Shown: piece after piece, positions 1 to 8,394 of the stretch
Numbering within the stretch: position 1 is the stretch's first letter
Layout of the letters: each line of letters starts with the position of its first letter
NCBI GenBank assembly: GCA_027026755.1
Contig: JALVNE010000007.1
Location: forward strand, 1 to 54,451
Source: Sedimenticola sp.
GTDB lineage: Bacteria > Pseudomonadota > Gammaproteobacteria > Chromatiales > Chromatiaceae
Direction of reading: 5' to 3'
DNA: 54,451 nt
Program-made: the position numbers and the translations under genes
The notes under the pieces: generated by a model
Databases searched by the model: none
What the model was told of the DNA's origin: nothing
What the model saw: the letters and a program-made list of their open reading frames with translations, nothing else

Positions 1-487
1 CCCAGAACCGTCCGGTACAGCCGTCCTCCGCATTGGCCTGGCGGGCAATGGCCTCGTTCAGGCAGCGCATGAACCAGCTGATGGACATCAAACGCTCCCG
101 CCAGACCTCCGCCTGCCGGGAAAGCTCGGCCTCCTGAGTCTCATGCAGAGGCTTGCCGGACAAAAACGCCTGGGAAATCAAAGTGCCGTTGAACAACTGG
201 TGCCAGCGCTCCACCACTTCCCGCAAGGACCAGGTCTGGGCCATCCCCCTGTCCACATGCAGTACCACATGGGTATGGTTGGACATGACCGCATAGGCGC
301 AGACATCGATGGCAAAGACTCCGGCCAGCTCCAGCAGGCGGGATTCCACCCACTCACGGCGGTGCTCGAAAGACTTTCCGGTAACCGGGTCTTCCCCGCA
401 AAGGAAAGCGCGTCTGACGCAGCGGGAAACACAATGGTAATAGGGTGTATCGTCCAGGCTGATGAGGGCTTTTCTGGGTTTTGGCAT
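1..487 (-). CDS. REP-associated tyrosine transposase (Y1_Tnp / RAYT), partial
   Basis: The reading frame starts with ATG at 487 and runs off the left edge after about 162 codons, so only the N-terminal part is present. It begins MPKPRKALISLDDTPYYHC, a start typical of RAYT proteins. The single-strand nuclease motif (HUH type) appears as SNHTHVVLHV around residues 77-86, and the visible part ends in GRFW, which in the family leads into a conserved GRFW(E)GRFKSQ stretch. The family processes single-stranded DNA at palindromic REP sequences; the catalytic Tyr would lie beyond the window. Short GGTGGGTGTCC repeats lie directly upstream (556-630). The family call is confident; mobility of this copy cannot be judged. 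Confidence 0.85.
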   Translation of the reverse strand, partial: MPKPRKALISLDDTPYYHCVSRCVRRAFLCGEDPVTGKSFEHRREWVESRLLELAGVFAIDVCAYAVMSNHTHVVLHVDRGMAQTWSLREVVERWHQLFNGTLISQAFLSGKPLHETQEAELSRQAEVWRERLMSISWFMRCLNEAIARQANAEDGCTGRFW

Positions 488-555
488 GGGAAATCCTTTT
501 TCCAGTGGTTTTCCAAGTGTTCTCTATTCTGCCAACGGAAGGGTGGGGTGTCAAT

Positions 556-630
556 GGGTGGGTGTCCTCAAAGACTCAAAGACTCTCAAAGACTAGGTGG
601 GTGTCCTCAAAGACTCGATAGGTGGGTGTC
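556..630. repeat. Short direct repeats GGTGGGTGTCC upstream of the transposase
   Basis: GGTGGGTGTCCTCAAAGACT occurs at 557-576 and 596-615, and a third GGTGGGTGTCC begins at 621. CAAAGACT is further repeated between the first two. Their place just upstream of a RAYT gene suggests they belong to that element, but I cannot show that the enzyme recognises them. Confidence 0.7.
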
Positions 631-642
631 CAAAACTGGGGC

Positions 643-668
643 TGGGGGAGAGGGGTAGGGTGAGGGGA
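643..668. repeat. Half copy of the CCCTCACCC / CTCTCCC repeat
   Basis: The stretch GGGGGAGAGGGGTAGGGTGA is the complement of the CCCTCACCC...CCTCTCCC arm seen at 12253-12350 and 16837-17026. Only one arm is present here. Confidence 0.5.
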
Positions 669-708
669 AGTGGGGCGGGCTTCAAGGCGCTTCCCTGCGT
701 CCCGTTTC

Positions 709-2112
709 TCAGCCGGCCTCCCGCCAGTCGATGCCGCTGTCCAGGGTCTGGTGCAACTCGGGTTCCGGGGTTTTGAGGGTCACCAGTTCCTCGGCGCTCA
801 CCGGGTGGATGGCAATGGTGTTGTCGAAGTCGGCTTTGGTGGCGCCCATCTTCACCGCCACGGCAAAGCCCTGGAGCATCTCGTCCACGTTGTCGCCGAT
901 AAGGTGGATGCCCACCACTTTTTCCTCCTCCCCGGCACAGATGAGCTTCATGGCGGTACTCATGCCATGATCGGACAGGGCATGGCGCATGGGAGTGAAT
1001 TCTGTCTGGTAGACAGTCACCCTGTCATGCCTTTCCCGGGCCTCGGCTTCCGTGAGCCCCACGGTGGCCACCGGGGGGTGGGCGAAGACCACGCTGGGAA
1101 TGTTGTCGTAGTCCACCTTTGCCTCGGCCTGGCCGCCGAAGAGGCGCGCTGCCAGCTTGCGTCCGGCGGCGATGGCCACCGGCGTCAGGGCCGCGCGGCC
1201 GGTGATGTCGCCGATGGCATGGATGCCGGGCACGTTGGTGTCCTGGAAGGCGTCCGTGGGGATGATGCCATTGGCTTCCACCTGCACGCCAGCGGCTTCC
1301 AGGTTCAGGTAACGGGTGTTTGGCGCCCGGCCCACGGCCCAGATGACGCAGTCGAAACCGAACAGGCGCTCACCCCTGGCGCTGTGCACGGTGATGCCAT
1401 GTTCGCCTTGCGCCAGGCTGTTCACAGGGAAGTCCAGGTGCAGATGTATGCCCTGCTTCTGCATTTCATTCATGAGCACCTGGCTGATCATGGGATCGAA
1501 GCGCTCCAGCACCCGGTCTTCCAGGGCGATGAGAGACACTTGGGAACCCAGAGCCTGGAGCACGCCGGCCAGCTCCACGCCGATGTAGCCCCCACCGATG
1601 ATGGCCACCCGTTTTGGCTGCTCGTCCAGGCTGAAGAAGCCGTCGGAGGTGATGCCCAGTTCTGCGCCCGGCACCGGGGGCACCAGGGGATGGCCGCCGG
1701 TGGCGATAACAATGTGCTCTGCCTGGTAGTGTTCACCGTTTACCTCTATGGTGCACCTGTCGATGAAGCGGGCATGTCCCTGGATGCGGGTGATGTTCAG
1801 CTCATCCACGTAGCCGTCCCAGTAGTCGTTGATGTTGCGGATGTATTGCTCGCGGCCTTGCACCAGTTTGCGCCAGTCGGTGCGGCCCCGGCTGGTGGGG
1901 ATGCCGAAAGCATTGGCGTCGTCCACGGCATGGGCCAGGCTGGCGGCATACCACATGACTTTTTTGGGCACGCAGCCGTTGTTGACGCAGGTGCCGCCCA
2001 TCTTGTGGGCTTCCACCACGGCCACCTTCCTGCCGAGTTTTGCTGCGGTTTCCGCCACCGCCAGGCCGCCGCTGCCGCCGCCGATGGTGATGAGGTCGAA
2101 TCTCGTGTTCAT
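709..2112 (-). CDS. gor: Glutathione-disulfide reductase, probably NADH-linked (glutathione amide reductase type)
   Basis: A 467-residue FAD pyridine-nucleotide disulfide oxidoreductase that reduces oxidised glutathione or a derivative in the cytoplasm. The FAD site is ITIGGGSGG (residues 8-16), the redox pair is C42/C47 in [13 protein letters not shown], and the C-terminal base motif is HPVSAEE (H436, E441). The second Rossmann motif is [11 protein letters not shown] and is followed by [13 protein letters not shown]. The two arginines that bind the NADPH phosphate in E. coli Gor (R198, R204) align with Leu and Glu here, and both Ala-to-Gly changes typical of NAD-type folds are present. This matches the NADH-preferring glutathione amide reductase (GarB) of purple sulfur bacteria, which is also encoded beside a Prx-Grx fusion. 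It probably forms an operon with that gene, 60 bp upstream. Cofactor preference is inferred from residues only. Confidence 0.93.
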   Translation of the reverse strand: MNTRFDLITIGGGSGGLAVAETAAKLGRKVAVVEAHKMGGTCVNNGCVPKKVMWYAASLAHAVDDANAFGIPTSRGRTDWRKLVQGREQYIRNINDYWDGYVDELNITRIQGHARFIDRCTIEVNGEHYQAEHIVIATGGHPLVPPVPGAELGITSDGFFSLDEQPKRVAIIGGGYIGVELAGVLQALGSQVSLIALEDRVLERFDPMISQVLMNEMQKQGIHLHLDFPVNSLAQGEHGITVHSARGERLFGFDCVIWAVGRAPNTRYLNLEAAGVQVEANGIIPTDAFQDTNVPGIHAIGDITGRAALTPVAIAAGRKLAARLFGGQAEAKVDYDNIPSVVFAHPPVATVGLTEAEARERHDRVTVYQTEFTPMRHALSDHGMSTAMKLICAGEEEKVVGIHLIGDNVDEMLQGFAVAVKMGATKADFDNTIAIHPVSAEELVTLKTPEPELHQTLDSGIDWREAG

Positions 2113-2172
2113 GATGCTGTCTCCGTCGTATCTGTTGCCCGCGCCGGCGGTTTCACCGGCGCGGGGTCGGGG

Positions 2173-2919
2173 TCATGCCGCCTCGCGGTTTGCCGTGCTC
2201 AGCCATTCCCCGAGCATGTCGGACCCCCCGATGTGTTCGCCTTCCACGAATACCTGGGGTACGGTTTCGGCGCCGGTCATGGCCCGCAGGGAACGCAGGC
2301 TGGCGTCGCGGCCGAGGACGATCTCCTCGTAGTCCATGCCGGCGGTTTCCAGCATCTCCTTTGCCCGGGCGCAGAAGGGGCAGCCCGGTTTGGTGATGAT
2401 GCTCACGGCTCTGGGTTTCTCCGCCTTGGGGTTGATGTAGGCCAGCATGGTGTCGGCGTCGGAGACTTCGAAAGGGTCGCCGGGTACATCGGGCTCGATG
2501 AACATCTTTTCGATGACGCCGTCCTTGACCAGCATGGAATAGCGCCAGCTGCGCTTGCCAAAACCCAGGTCGGACTTGTCCACCAGCATGCCCATGCCTT
2601 CGGTGAATTCGCCGTTGCCGTCGGGAATCAGGGTGACGTTTTCTGCTTCCTGATCCTTTTTCCAGGCGTCCATGACGAAAGCATCGTTGACCGAGATGCA
2701 GACGATCTCGTCCACGCCGTTTTCTCGGAAGCTCTTGGCCAGCTCGTTGTAACGGGGCAGGTGGCTGGATGAGCAGGTGGGAGTGAAGGCGCCGGGCAGG
2801 GCGAACACCACCACGGTGCGGCCTTTGAAGATGTCGTCGCTGCTCAGATCGACGAATTCATGGTTCTGGCGGGTCTTGAAAATGACCTGGGGGACCTTCT
2901 GGCCTTCGATGTTTTTCAT
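2173..2919 (-). CDS. Peroxiredoxin-glutaredoxin fusion (glutathione-dependent peroxidase)
   Basis: A 248-residue hybrid. Residues 1-160 are a Prx5-type peroxiredoxin with the peroxidatic cysteine C49 in PGAFTPTC. Residues 170-245 are a glutaredoxin with CPFC at 180-183 and the [17 protein letters not shown] substrate loop. The family (PGdx of Haemophilus, GarA of Marichromatium) reduces peroxides with electrons from glutathione or glutathione amide, the fused glutaredoxin resolving the peroxiredoxin. Full length for the family. The oxidised thiol would be recycled by the reductase encoded just downstream. A plausible promoter (2950-2978) lies in the AT-rich leader. An OxyR box was looked for and not convincingly found. 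Confidence 0.95.
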   Translation of the reverse strand: MKNIEGQKVPQVIFKTRQNHEFVDLSSDDIFKGRTVVVFALPGAFTPTCSSSHLPRYNELAKSFRENGVDEIVCISVNDAFVMDAWKKDQEAENVTLIPDGNGEFTEGMGMLVDKSDLGFGKRSWRYSMLVKDGVIEKMFIEPDVPGDPFEVSDADTMLAYINPKAEKPRAVSIITKPGCPFCARAKEMLETAGMDYEEIVLGRDASLRSLRAMTGAETVPQVFVEGEHIGGSDMLGEWLSTANREAA

Positions 2920-2949
2920 TGGAAATATCCTCGTGATGTTTAGTTAATG

Positions 2950-2978
2950 TCTAATCAGTGTAGGTGTATTATTGTCAA
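2950..2978 (-). promoter_or_regulatory. Possible sigma-70 promoter for the prx-grx / gor pair
   Basis: On the minus strand TTGACA (2978-2973) is separated by exactly 17 bp from ATTAGA (2955-2950), about 30 bp upstream of the Prx-Grx start codon. The hexamers and spacing fit sigma-70, but the AT-rich context makes chance matches likely. Confidence 0.4.
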
Positions 2979-3045
2979 CGGTTATCAATAGGTAAATTTG
3001 TAATTATTCATATATCCGATTGATTTTGACTATTCATCGTCAGGA

Positions 3046-3113
3046 AGGGGTCGGAGTCAAATCAGGGTAATATTTTTTGAAATCAATGGTTTGTATTGAT
3101 TCTGCTCCGGCCC
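3046..3113. repeat. Decayed copy of the GTCGGAGTCAAAT element
   Basis: The left terminus AGGGGTCGGAGTCAAAT is intact at 3046-3062. The right terminus is degenerate (GATTCTGCTCCGGCCC at 3098-3113, against ATTTGACTCCGACCCC). The interior is AT-rich and shorter than in the other copies. Confidence 0.6.
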
Positions 3114-3210
3114 TGGAGGTTTCGACCCCCGAGGTTGAAGGCTACCGCTGGGGCATTACCGTGAATCTGGCGGGGTTGCGCGGCAGGCTTCCGGGCTTCA
3201 GCATCCGGGA

Positions 3211-4689
3211 ATGAGCATTCACCTGGAAACCCATGGCCGTTTCGCCAGCCTGGGGGAAACCTTCTACAGCCGGGTTCGGCCGGAACCTCTGCCCGATCCC
3301 CGGCTGGTGAGCCTGAATCCACGCCTGGCGGCGAAATTCGGTCTGAATGAAACGGATTTCCGGAAACCGGAACTGCTGGAAATCTTTGCCGGCAACCGTC
3401 TGCCCCACGGCGCCAGTCCTCTGGCCATGCGCTATGCCGGCCACCAGTTCGGCCATTTCGTGCCCCAGCTGGGCGATGGTCGGGCCTTGATGCTTGGCGA
3501 ATGGCGGGACGAGGAGGGGACGCTGTGGGAGCTGCAGCTCAAGGGCGCAGGCATGACCCCGTATTCCCGCAGCGGCGATGGGCGGGCGGTGCTGCGTTCC
3601 ACCATCCGTGAATATCTGTGCTCGGAAGCCATGCATGGTCTGGGCATTCCCACCACCCGGGCCTTGTGCATCGTCGGCAGTGATGAGGAAGTGTACCGGG
3701 AGCAGATCGAAACAGCCGCCGTGCTGGCGCGCCTGGCGCCCAGCCATCTGCGCTTTGGCTCTTTCGAGGTGTTCTATTATCGGGGCCAGCATGAGCCTCT
3801 TCAGGTTCTCGGGGACTATCTTCTGAAACATCACTATCCGCAGTTGAGCGATGAAGATAACCCCTACCTGGCCTTGTTCCGGGAAGTGGTGGCGCGCACG
3901 GCCCGGCTCATTGCCCGCTGGCAGCTGGTGGGCTTTGCCCACGGCGTGATGAACACGGACAACATGTCCATGCTGGGGCTGACCCTGGACTATGGCCCTT
4001 TCGGTTTCCTCGATGCCTATGAGCCCGGCTTCGTCTGCAACCATTCGGATCATGAAGGGCGCTACGCCTTCGACCGCCAGCCCGCCATCGGCCGCTGGAA
4101 TCTCACCTGCCTGGCCCAGGCCATGTTGCCCTTGTTTGCCGAGGAGCCCCAGGCAGCAGTGGAATTGGCTCAGGAGGTGCTGGATGGTTATGAGCCGGCC
4201 TTCATGGCGGCCTATGCCCAAGGCATGCGGGCCAAGCTGGGCTTGCAAACCGCGCTGTCGGAGGACCACCGGCTGGTTACGGACCTGCTGCACATCATGG
4301 CTGCCAACCGGGTGGATTACACTCGGGTCTTTCGTACCCTGGCAGGATTCAGGCGGGAGGACAAGGGCCGTTCCTGCAAAGCTGCAGACGAGTTCGTGGA
4401 CAGGGAAGCCTTCTACCACTGGTCAGAGGATTATGCCGGGCGCCTGGCCCAGGAAAACCGCCGGGACAGGGAACGGGCCAAGGCCATGAACCGGGTGAAC
4501 CCCAAGTATGTTCTGCGCAACTACCTGGCTCAGCAGGCCATCGACAGGGCAGAAAACGGGGACTATGCTGAAATCGGCCGGCTCCTGGCGCTACTGGCCA
4601 GCCCCTTCGACGAACAACCGGAAAATGAACCCTATGCTGCCTTGCCGCCAGATTGGGCCAGCGCACTTTCCGTGTCCTGTTCTTCCTGA
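3211..4689 (+). CDS. selO: SelO/YdiU family protein adenylyltransferase
   Basis: A 492-residue pseudokinase-fold enzyme. SelO transfers AMP from ATP to Ser, Thr or Tyr side chains of target proteins and is linked to redox homeostasis. Family signatures: GETFYSRVRPEPL near the N-terminus, AMRYAGHQFGHFVPQLGDGRA around residue 75, the metal-binding HGVMNTDNMS around residue 247, and the C-terminal VSCSS, where some homologues carry selenocysteine in place of this Cys. Length is close to E. coli YdiU (478). It stands alone, with a terminator downstream at 4944-4984. Position next to the glutathione genes may be coincidence but fits a redox neighbourhood. Confidence 0.95.
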   Translation: MSIHLETHGRFASLGETFYSRVRPEPLPDPRLVSLNPRLAAKFGLNETDFRKPELLEIFAGNRLPHGASPLAMRYAGHQFGHFVPQLGDGRALMLGEWRDEEGTLWELQLKGAGMTPYSRSGDGRAVLRSTIREYLCSEAMHGLGIPTTRALCIVGSDEEVYREQIETAAVLARLAPSHLRFGSFEVFYYRGQHEPLQVLGDYLLKHHYPQLSDEDNPYLALFREVVARTARLIARWQLVGFAHGVMNTDNMSMLGLTLDYGPFGFLDAYEPGFVCNHSDHEGRYAFDRQPAIGRWNLTCLAQAMLPLFAEEPQAAVELAQEVLDGYEPAFMAAYAQGMRAKLGLQTALSEDHRLVTDLLHIMAANRVDYTRVFRTLAGFRREDKGRSCKAADEFVDREAFYHWSEDYAGRLAQENRRDRERAKAMNRVNPKYVLRNYLAQQAIDRAENGDYAEIGRLLALLASPFDEQPENEPYAALPPDWASALSVSCSS

Positions 4690-4943
4690 GCCGGGATAAC
4701 CATTGGCAGAACATGGAAATCACTGGGCAGGTTTCGGGTGTAGGAAACTTTTCCATAAAAAACAATTAGTTGTCTGGGGTGCTTGTCGGGAAAACGTGAC
4801 CTGTGTCATATTTTTCACGCCCTTGGCCAGCGTTCCATGGAGCATGAGGAAACTTTTGCAACCGGGCAGGGTCATATTGACAGACGTTAGGAAACGTTGG
4901 GTCACCCCCCTCCCTTGGTGGCCCGCCGGGCCAACCGGCACCC

Positions 4944-4984
4944 AAACCCCGAAGCTTGCCCCCCCTCTGGCTTCGGGGTTTTCT
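4944..4984 (+). terminator. Rho-independent terminator downstream of selO
   Basis: AAACCCCGAAGC (4944-4955) pairs with GCTTCGGGGTTT (4970-4981), giving a 12-bp stem with a C-rich loop followed by TTCTATTT. A strong hairpin. Confidence 0.75.
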
Positions 4985-5061
4985 ATTTATGTGAGATATA
5001 CTCCATACAGGTGCGCCACCGACAGCCCTTTCAGTGAAGTTGTAGTGGCGGATGACGCGGG

Positions 5062-5196
5062 GTGTTGATCGACTCCGGTGGGGACATCAGTGACGTTGGC
5101 AGCCTTGACCAATCAAGTTTTTCCTATTTGAAAAGCTATGATCTGCTCAAAGGCCGCAATGCCCAGCAGGTGTATCAGGAGATGGAATGGGAGTAA
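5062..5196 (+). CDS. Possible small ORF or gene remnant
   Basis: From GTG 5062 (with TTG as the next codon) to TAA 5194-5196 a frame encodes 44 residues ending LLKGRNAQQVYQEMEWE. Its composition looks protein-like and it reads like the C-terminus of a larger protein, but the frame is closed upstream by TGA at 5053-5055 and there is no clear ribosome-binding site. I do not recognise it; it could be a degraded gene or chance. Confidence 0.18.
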   Translation: MLIDSGGDISDVGSLDQSSFSYLKSYDLLKGRNAQQVYQEMEWE

Positions 5197-5303
5197 GTCC
5201 GCCCCGTCTGCGTGGCTGGACAGGGACCACGGTGGCGTGGATGCGCAGACAGAACATAGTATGTGGCCGGGGTAACAACAACGATTATTTGGAGAGACTG
5301 AAT

Positions 5304-5771
5304 ATGATCGCGTTCAAACGAATCACTGTGCTGTTGGCTGCTGTTGGGGCGGCTGCCCTGGCATTTGCCGGAGACACGAAGCAGACCGGTACGATGCAAC
5401 GGCACGGCATGATGCCTCATGCCACTGACGGGAGAATCTCCCTCGGCCTTCCAGAACAAATGAAAACCCACCAACTGATGAATATGAGATCGCATCTGGA
5501 AGCGATACAAAACATAATCGGCCTGATGGAAACAGGAGATTTCGACAAGGCTTCTGAAGTGGCCCATACCAGGCTGGGCCTGACAGAAGACATGAAAAAG
5601 ATGTGCAGCATGTTCAAGAACGAGGAGTTCAGGAATCTTGGATTTCAGTTTCATAACAGTGCGGATGCCCTGAGTGAAACCTTGAAGACCAAAGACATGA
5701 AGAAATCCCTTCATGCCTTACAAAACACCATGGGCTATTGTGTGCGATGTCATGCCACTTTCCGGCAATAA
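5304..5771 (+). CDS. Small periplasmic cytochrome c with C-terminal heme site (cytochrome c'-like)
   Basis: Encodes 155 residues. The start is ATG 5304, preceded by GGAGAG at 5291-5296 and followed by a signal peptide (hydrophobic to AFA at about residue 22). The only heme motif is CVRCH at residues 146-150, six residues before the end. The body is predicted mostly helical (MKTHQLMNMRSHLEAIQNII and following). A helical bundle with a C-terminal CxxCH followed by an Arg is the layout of cytochrome c' and related gas-binding or electron-transfer cytochromes. The N-terminal part is Met/His rich. Exact function unknown; it stands alone between selO and convergent priA. Confidence 0.75.
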   Translation: MIAFKRITVLLAAVGAAALAFAGDTKQTGTMQRHGMMPHATDGRISLGLPEQMKTHQLMNMRSHLEAIQNIIGLMETGDFDKASEVAHTRLGLTEDMKKMCSMFKNEEFRNLGFQFHNSADALSETLKTKDMKKSLHALQNTMGYCVRCHATFRQ

Positions 5772-5918
5772 ACCAGACATCATCTCTGGTATCGAGTTGC
5801 ACTGCCGCGTTTTTCTCCGGGTGCATGGCCTGCGCATGATGGCAACCATGGCGCATCTTCGTTGAACCTCCGGCGGTAATTGCATTATCAGGGGCGAAGA
5901 TCAGGAGGCTTCTCACAG

Positions 5919-8120
5919 TCAATAAAGATCCACGGGATCCACATCCACGGAAAAGCGCACCCGGCCCGCATCCGGCAACGAGGACAGGGCTGGCACCAAG
6001 GCCCGCAGCAGGCTCTGCAGTTCCGGGCGGCGCCCGGCCTGGAGCAGCAGCTGAGCCCGGTGCCTGCCGGCGCGTTTTTGCATGGGCGCCGGCACCGGCC
6101 CCCATACCAGTACCTCTCCCTTTGCCAGTTCTGCGGCAAGCTGGGCCACCTGCTGCAAAAAGCCTTCCGCCGTGTCCAGGCGACGGGCGCTGGCGCGAAT
6201 CAGGGCCTGGCTGCTGTACGGGGGCAATGCCGCCATCTCGCGTTCCCTGAGGGCTTGCCGGGCAAAGGCGTTGTAGTCTTCCTCCACCAGGGATCGCAAC
6301 AGGGGGTGTTCGGGAAAGCGGGTCTGCAGCAACACCTGGCCCGGCAGCGCCACCCTGCCCGCCCGTCCCGCTACCTGGATGATGAGCTGGGCCATGCGTT
6401 CGGCACTGCGGAAGTCGGCGGAAAACAGGCCGCTGTCCACATCCACCATGACCACCAGGGTCAGGTCGGGAAAATGATGGCCCTTGGCCAGCATCTGGGT
6501 GCCCACCAGGAGTCCGGCGCCGCCCTGCTTCACCCGGGCCAGGAGCCTGTCCAGGCTGCCCTTGCGGCTGGCGGCATCCCGGTCGATGCGCACCAGGGGA
6601 TAGTCCGGAAAACGCCGGCGCAGGACCTCCTCCAGCTGTTCCGTACCCTGCCCCAGGGGGTGCAGCTCGGCAGACCCGCAGGACGGACAAACCTTTGGAA
6701 GTGGGCGCTCACTTCCACAATGATGACAGATGAGTTTGCCCTGTCCCCGGTGCAGGGTCTGGCGGGCATCGCAACGGGGACAGTCCGACAGCCAGCCGCA
6801 ACCATAGCAACTGAGCACTGGCGCATATCCCCGGCGGTTGAGAAACACCATGGCCTGCTCACCCCGGCTGAGGGTCTGTTCTAGAGCCTGCATTGCCGGG
6901 GGTGACATCCCCCCGGCAAGACGCTGGTTGCGCACATCCAGAATCTGCATGGCAGGGGCTTTGGCGCCCCCGGCCCGCCGGGTCAGGCGCAACCAGCGAT
7001 AGCGGCCATCCATGGCGTTCTTCAGGCTCTCTAAGGACGGTGTAGCCGAGCCCAGGACCACCGGACAGGCCGCCCGGCGGGCGCGCACCAGGGCCATGTC
7101 CCTGGCAGAATAGCGGAACCCTTCCTGCTGCTTGTAGGAGGCATCGTGCTCCTCGTCCACCAGCACCAAGCCCAGGCGCGGCATGGGCGCGAACACCGCC
7201 GAGCGGGTGCCCAGCACCAGCCGTGCCTGGCCAGTGCGCGCCAGCTGCCAGGCCTGTTCACGCTCACCTGCGCTCAAGCCTGAGTGCATCACCGCCACCG
7301 TCACCGCCAGCCGCGCCGTTACCCGGCGCACCAGCTGGGGCGTGAGCGAAATCTCCGGCACCAGCAGCAGCACGCTGCGCCCCCGGGCCAGCACCTGTTC
7401 TGCAATATGGAAATAGACCTCGGTCTTGCCGCTGCCGGTGACGCCATCCAGCAGGAAAGCCCGGTATTCGTCCAGGCCGGCGGTGACGGCCGTGACCGCT
7501 GTCTGCTGTTCAGACTCAAGATAATGAGGGAGCGTCTGGGCCCGGGCTGGCGCACCCTCCTCCATACCCAGGGCCACCCAGCCCTTGGTGCACAAGGCGT
7601 TCAGGGCAGAACGCCCTGACGGAAAACGCCGGCGAAAATCTTCCAGGCGGATACAGCCCCCCTGCTCCCGGATCCAGGCCAGCACTTCCGCCTGGCGGGG
7701 GGCGCGCTTGTTCAGCGCCCTGACTTCGTTCTCGGTGATCCGGCGCAGAAACGCATGGCTGGGCTTTGGTTTGAGGGGGGGCTTGCCTTTGCGCAAGCGC
7801 ACCGGCAGGGCGGACATGAGGACTTCCCCCGGCGGATGATGATAATAGGCCGCCGCCCATTCCAGGAAGGCCAGATGCGCCTCATCCAGCAGGGGCTGCT
7901 CATCCAGAAGCCGACGGGCGGCCCTGAGACGGGAAGCGGGAAGCTCTGTTTCTTCACTCAGTTTCACCAGCAGGCCACAACGCTCGCTGGGACCAAAGGG
8001 CACCATGAGACGCTGCCCCGGCCGTAGCAAAGCAGGGTTCACATCAGGTGGCGGTAAATAGTCGAACAGGCCAAACACCGGAGCGGGCAGGGCCAGGCGC
8101 AGGATGAGGGTATTCACCAA
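5919..8120 (-). CDS. priA: Primosomal protein N' (replication restart helicase PriA)
   Basis: A 733-residue SF2 DNA helicase that recognises collapsed replication forks and reloads the replisome. Visible motifs: Walker A GVTGSGKTEVY (about residue 229), Walker B DEEHDASYKQQEG, motif III GSATPSLES, the zinc-binding cysteine set (CYGCGWLSDCPRC, CHHCG, CPSCGS, around residues 440-490) and the C-terminal QVAGRAGR helicase motif. The N-terminal DNA-binding domain begins LRLALPAPVFGLFDYLPP. Length matches E. coli PriA (732). Monocistronic, convergent with the upstream cytochrome. Confidence 0.98.
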   Translation of the reverse strand: MVNTLILRLALPAPVFGLFDYLPPPDVNPALLRPGQRLMVPFGPSERCGLLVKLSEETELPASRLRAARRLLDEQPLLDEAHLAFLEWAAAYYHHPPGEVLMSALPVRLRKGKPPLKPKPSHAFLRRITENEVRALNKRAPRQAEVLAWIREQGGCIRLEDFRRRFPSGRSALNALCTKGWVALGMEEGAPARAQTLPHYLESEQQTAVTAVTAGLDEYRAFLLDGVTGSGKTEVYFHIAEQVLARGRSVLLLVPEISLTPQLVRRVTARLAVTVAVMHSGLSAGEREQAWQLARTGQARLVLGTRSAVFAPMPRLGLVLVDEEHDASYKQQEGFRYSARDMALVRARRAACPVVLGSATPSLESLKNAMDGRYRWLRLTRRAGGAKAPAMQILDVRNQRLAGGMSPPAMQALEQTLSRGEQAMVFLNRRGYAPVLSCYGCGWLSDCPRCDARQTLHRGQGKLICHHCGSERPLPKVCPSCGSAELHPLGQGTEQLEEVLRRRFPDYPLVRIDRDAASRKGSLDRLLARVKQGGAGLLVGTQMLAKGHHFPDLTLVVMVDVDSGLFSADFRSAERMAQLIIQVAGRAGRVALPGQVLLQTRFPEHPLLRSLVEEDYNAFARQALREREMAALPPYSSQALIRASARRLDTAEGFLQQVAQLAAELAKGEVLVWGPVPAPMQKRAGRHRAQLLLQAGRRPELQSLLRALVPALSSLPDAGRVRFSVDVDPVDLY

Positions 8121-8394
8121 AGACCTGCAGCCTGTGGATAACTCTGTGAGAAAAACGTCAGAATAGCTGCCATCTGATTGATTCTTCTAGGTTTGGAAAA
8201 ATTCCGGGCACATGGAAACTCCCAGGGGATCACATTATGATTCAGTCACTTGCATACCAAATCCAGGGCAAAACCCGCTTTTGGGCCCATGGTGTATGCA
8301 GGCGCAGCGACATTTGTGTATAACAAGATTCCAATGCTGTCCAGCGCCCCATGGCGAATTTGCCATTCGTCCTGCCACTCCGTATCATCCTGCC

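Larger units (their letters stand above)
4690..5303. other. Intergenic region with a possible structured small RNA
   Basis: No convincing long gene. TTGACA at 4877-4882 could be a -35 box but has no clear -10. At 4897-4945 TTGGGT and ACCCAA can pair around an inner stem (TTGGTGGCCC / GGGCCAA, 4915-4934), followed directly by a terminator hairpin. Together these suggest a short non-coding RNA or a structured selO 3' end. Farther right is a possible 44-codon frame (5062-5196). Confidence 0.35.

Noticed and set aside
670..2772. 700-codon plus-strand open frame
   Set aside because: It is the exact antisense of the reductase and Prx-Grx genes, both with complete catalytic motifs. High GC keeps the frame open.
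2980..3040. OxyR- or Fur-like sites upstream of prx-grx
   Set aside because: The AT-rich stretch has partial matches only; no full half-site set could be shown.
4703..5068. 121-codon frame after selO
   Set aside because: Runs through the terminator hairpin and has no family features.
8212..8394. Longer N-terminus for the lipoprotein
   Set aside because: The upstream part has no signal features and would bury the lipobox some 85 residues inside the protein.
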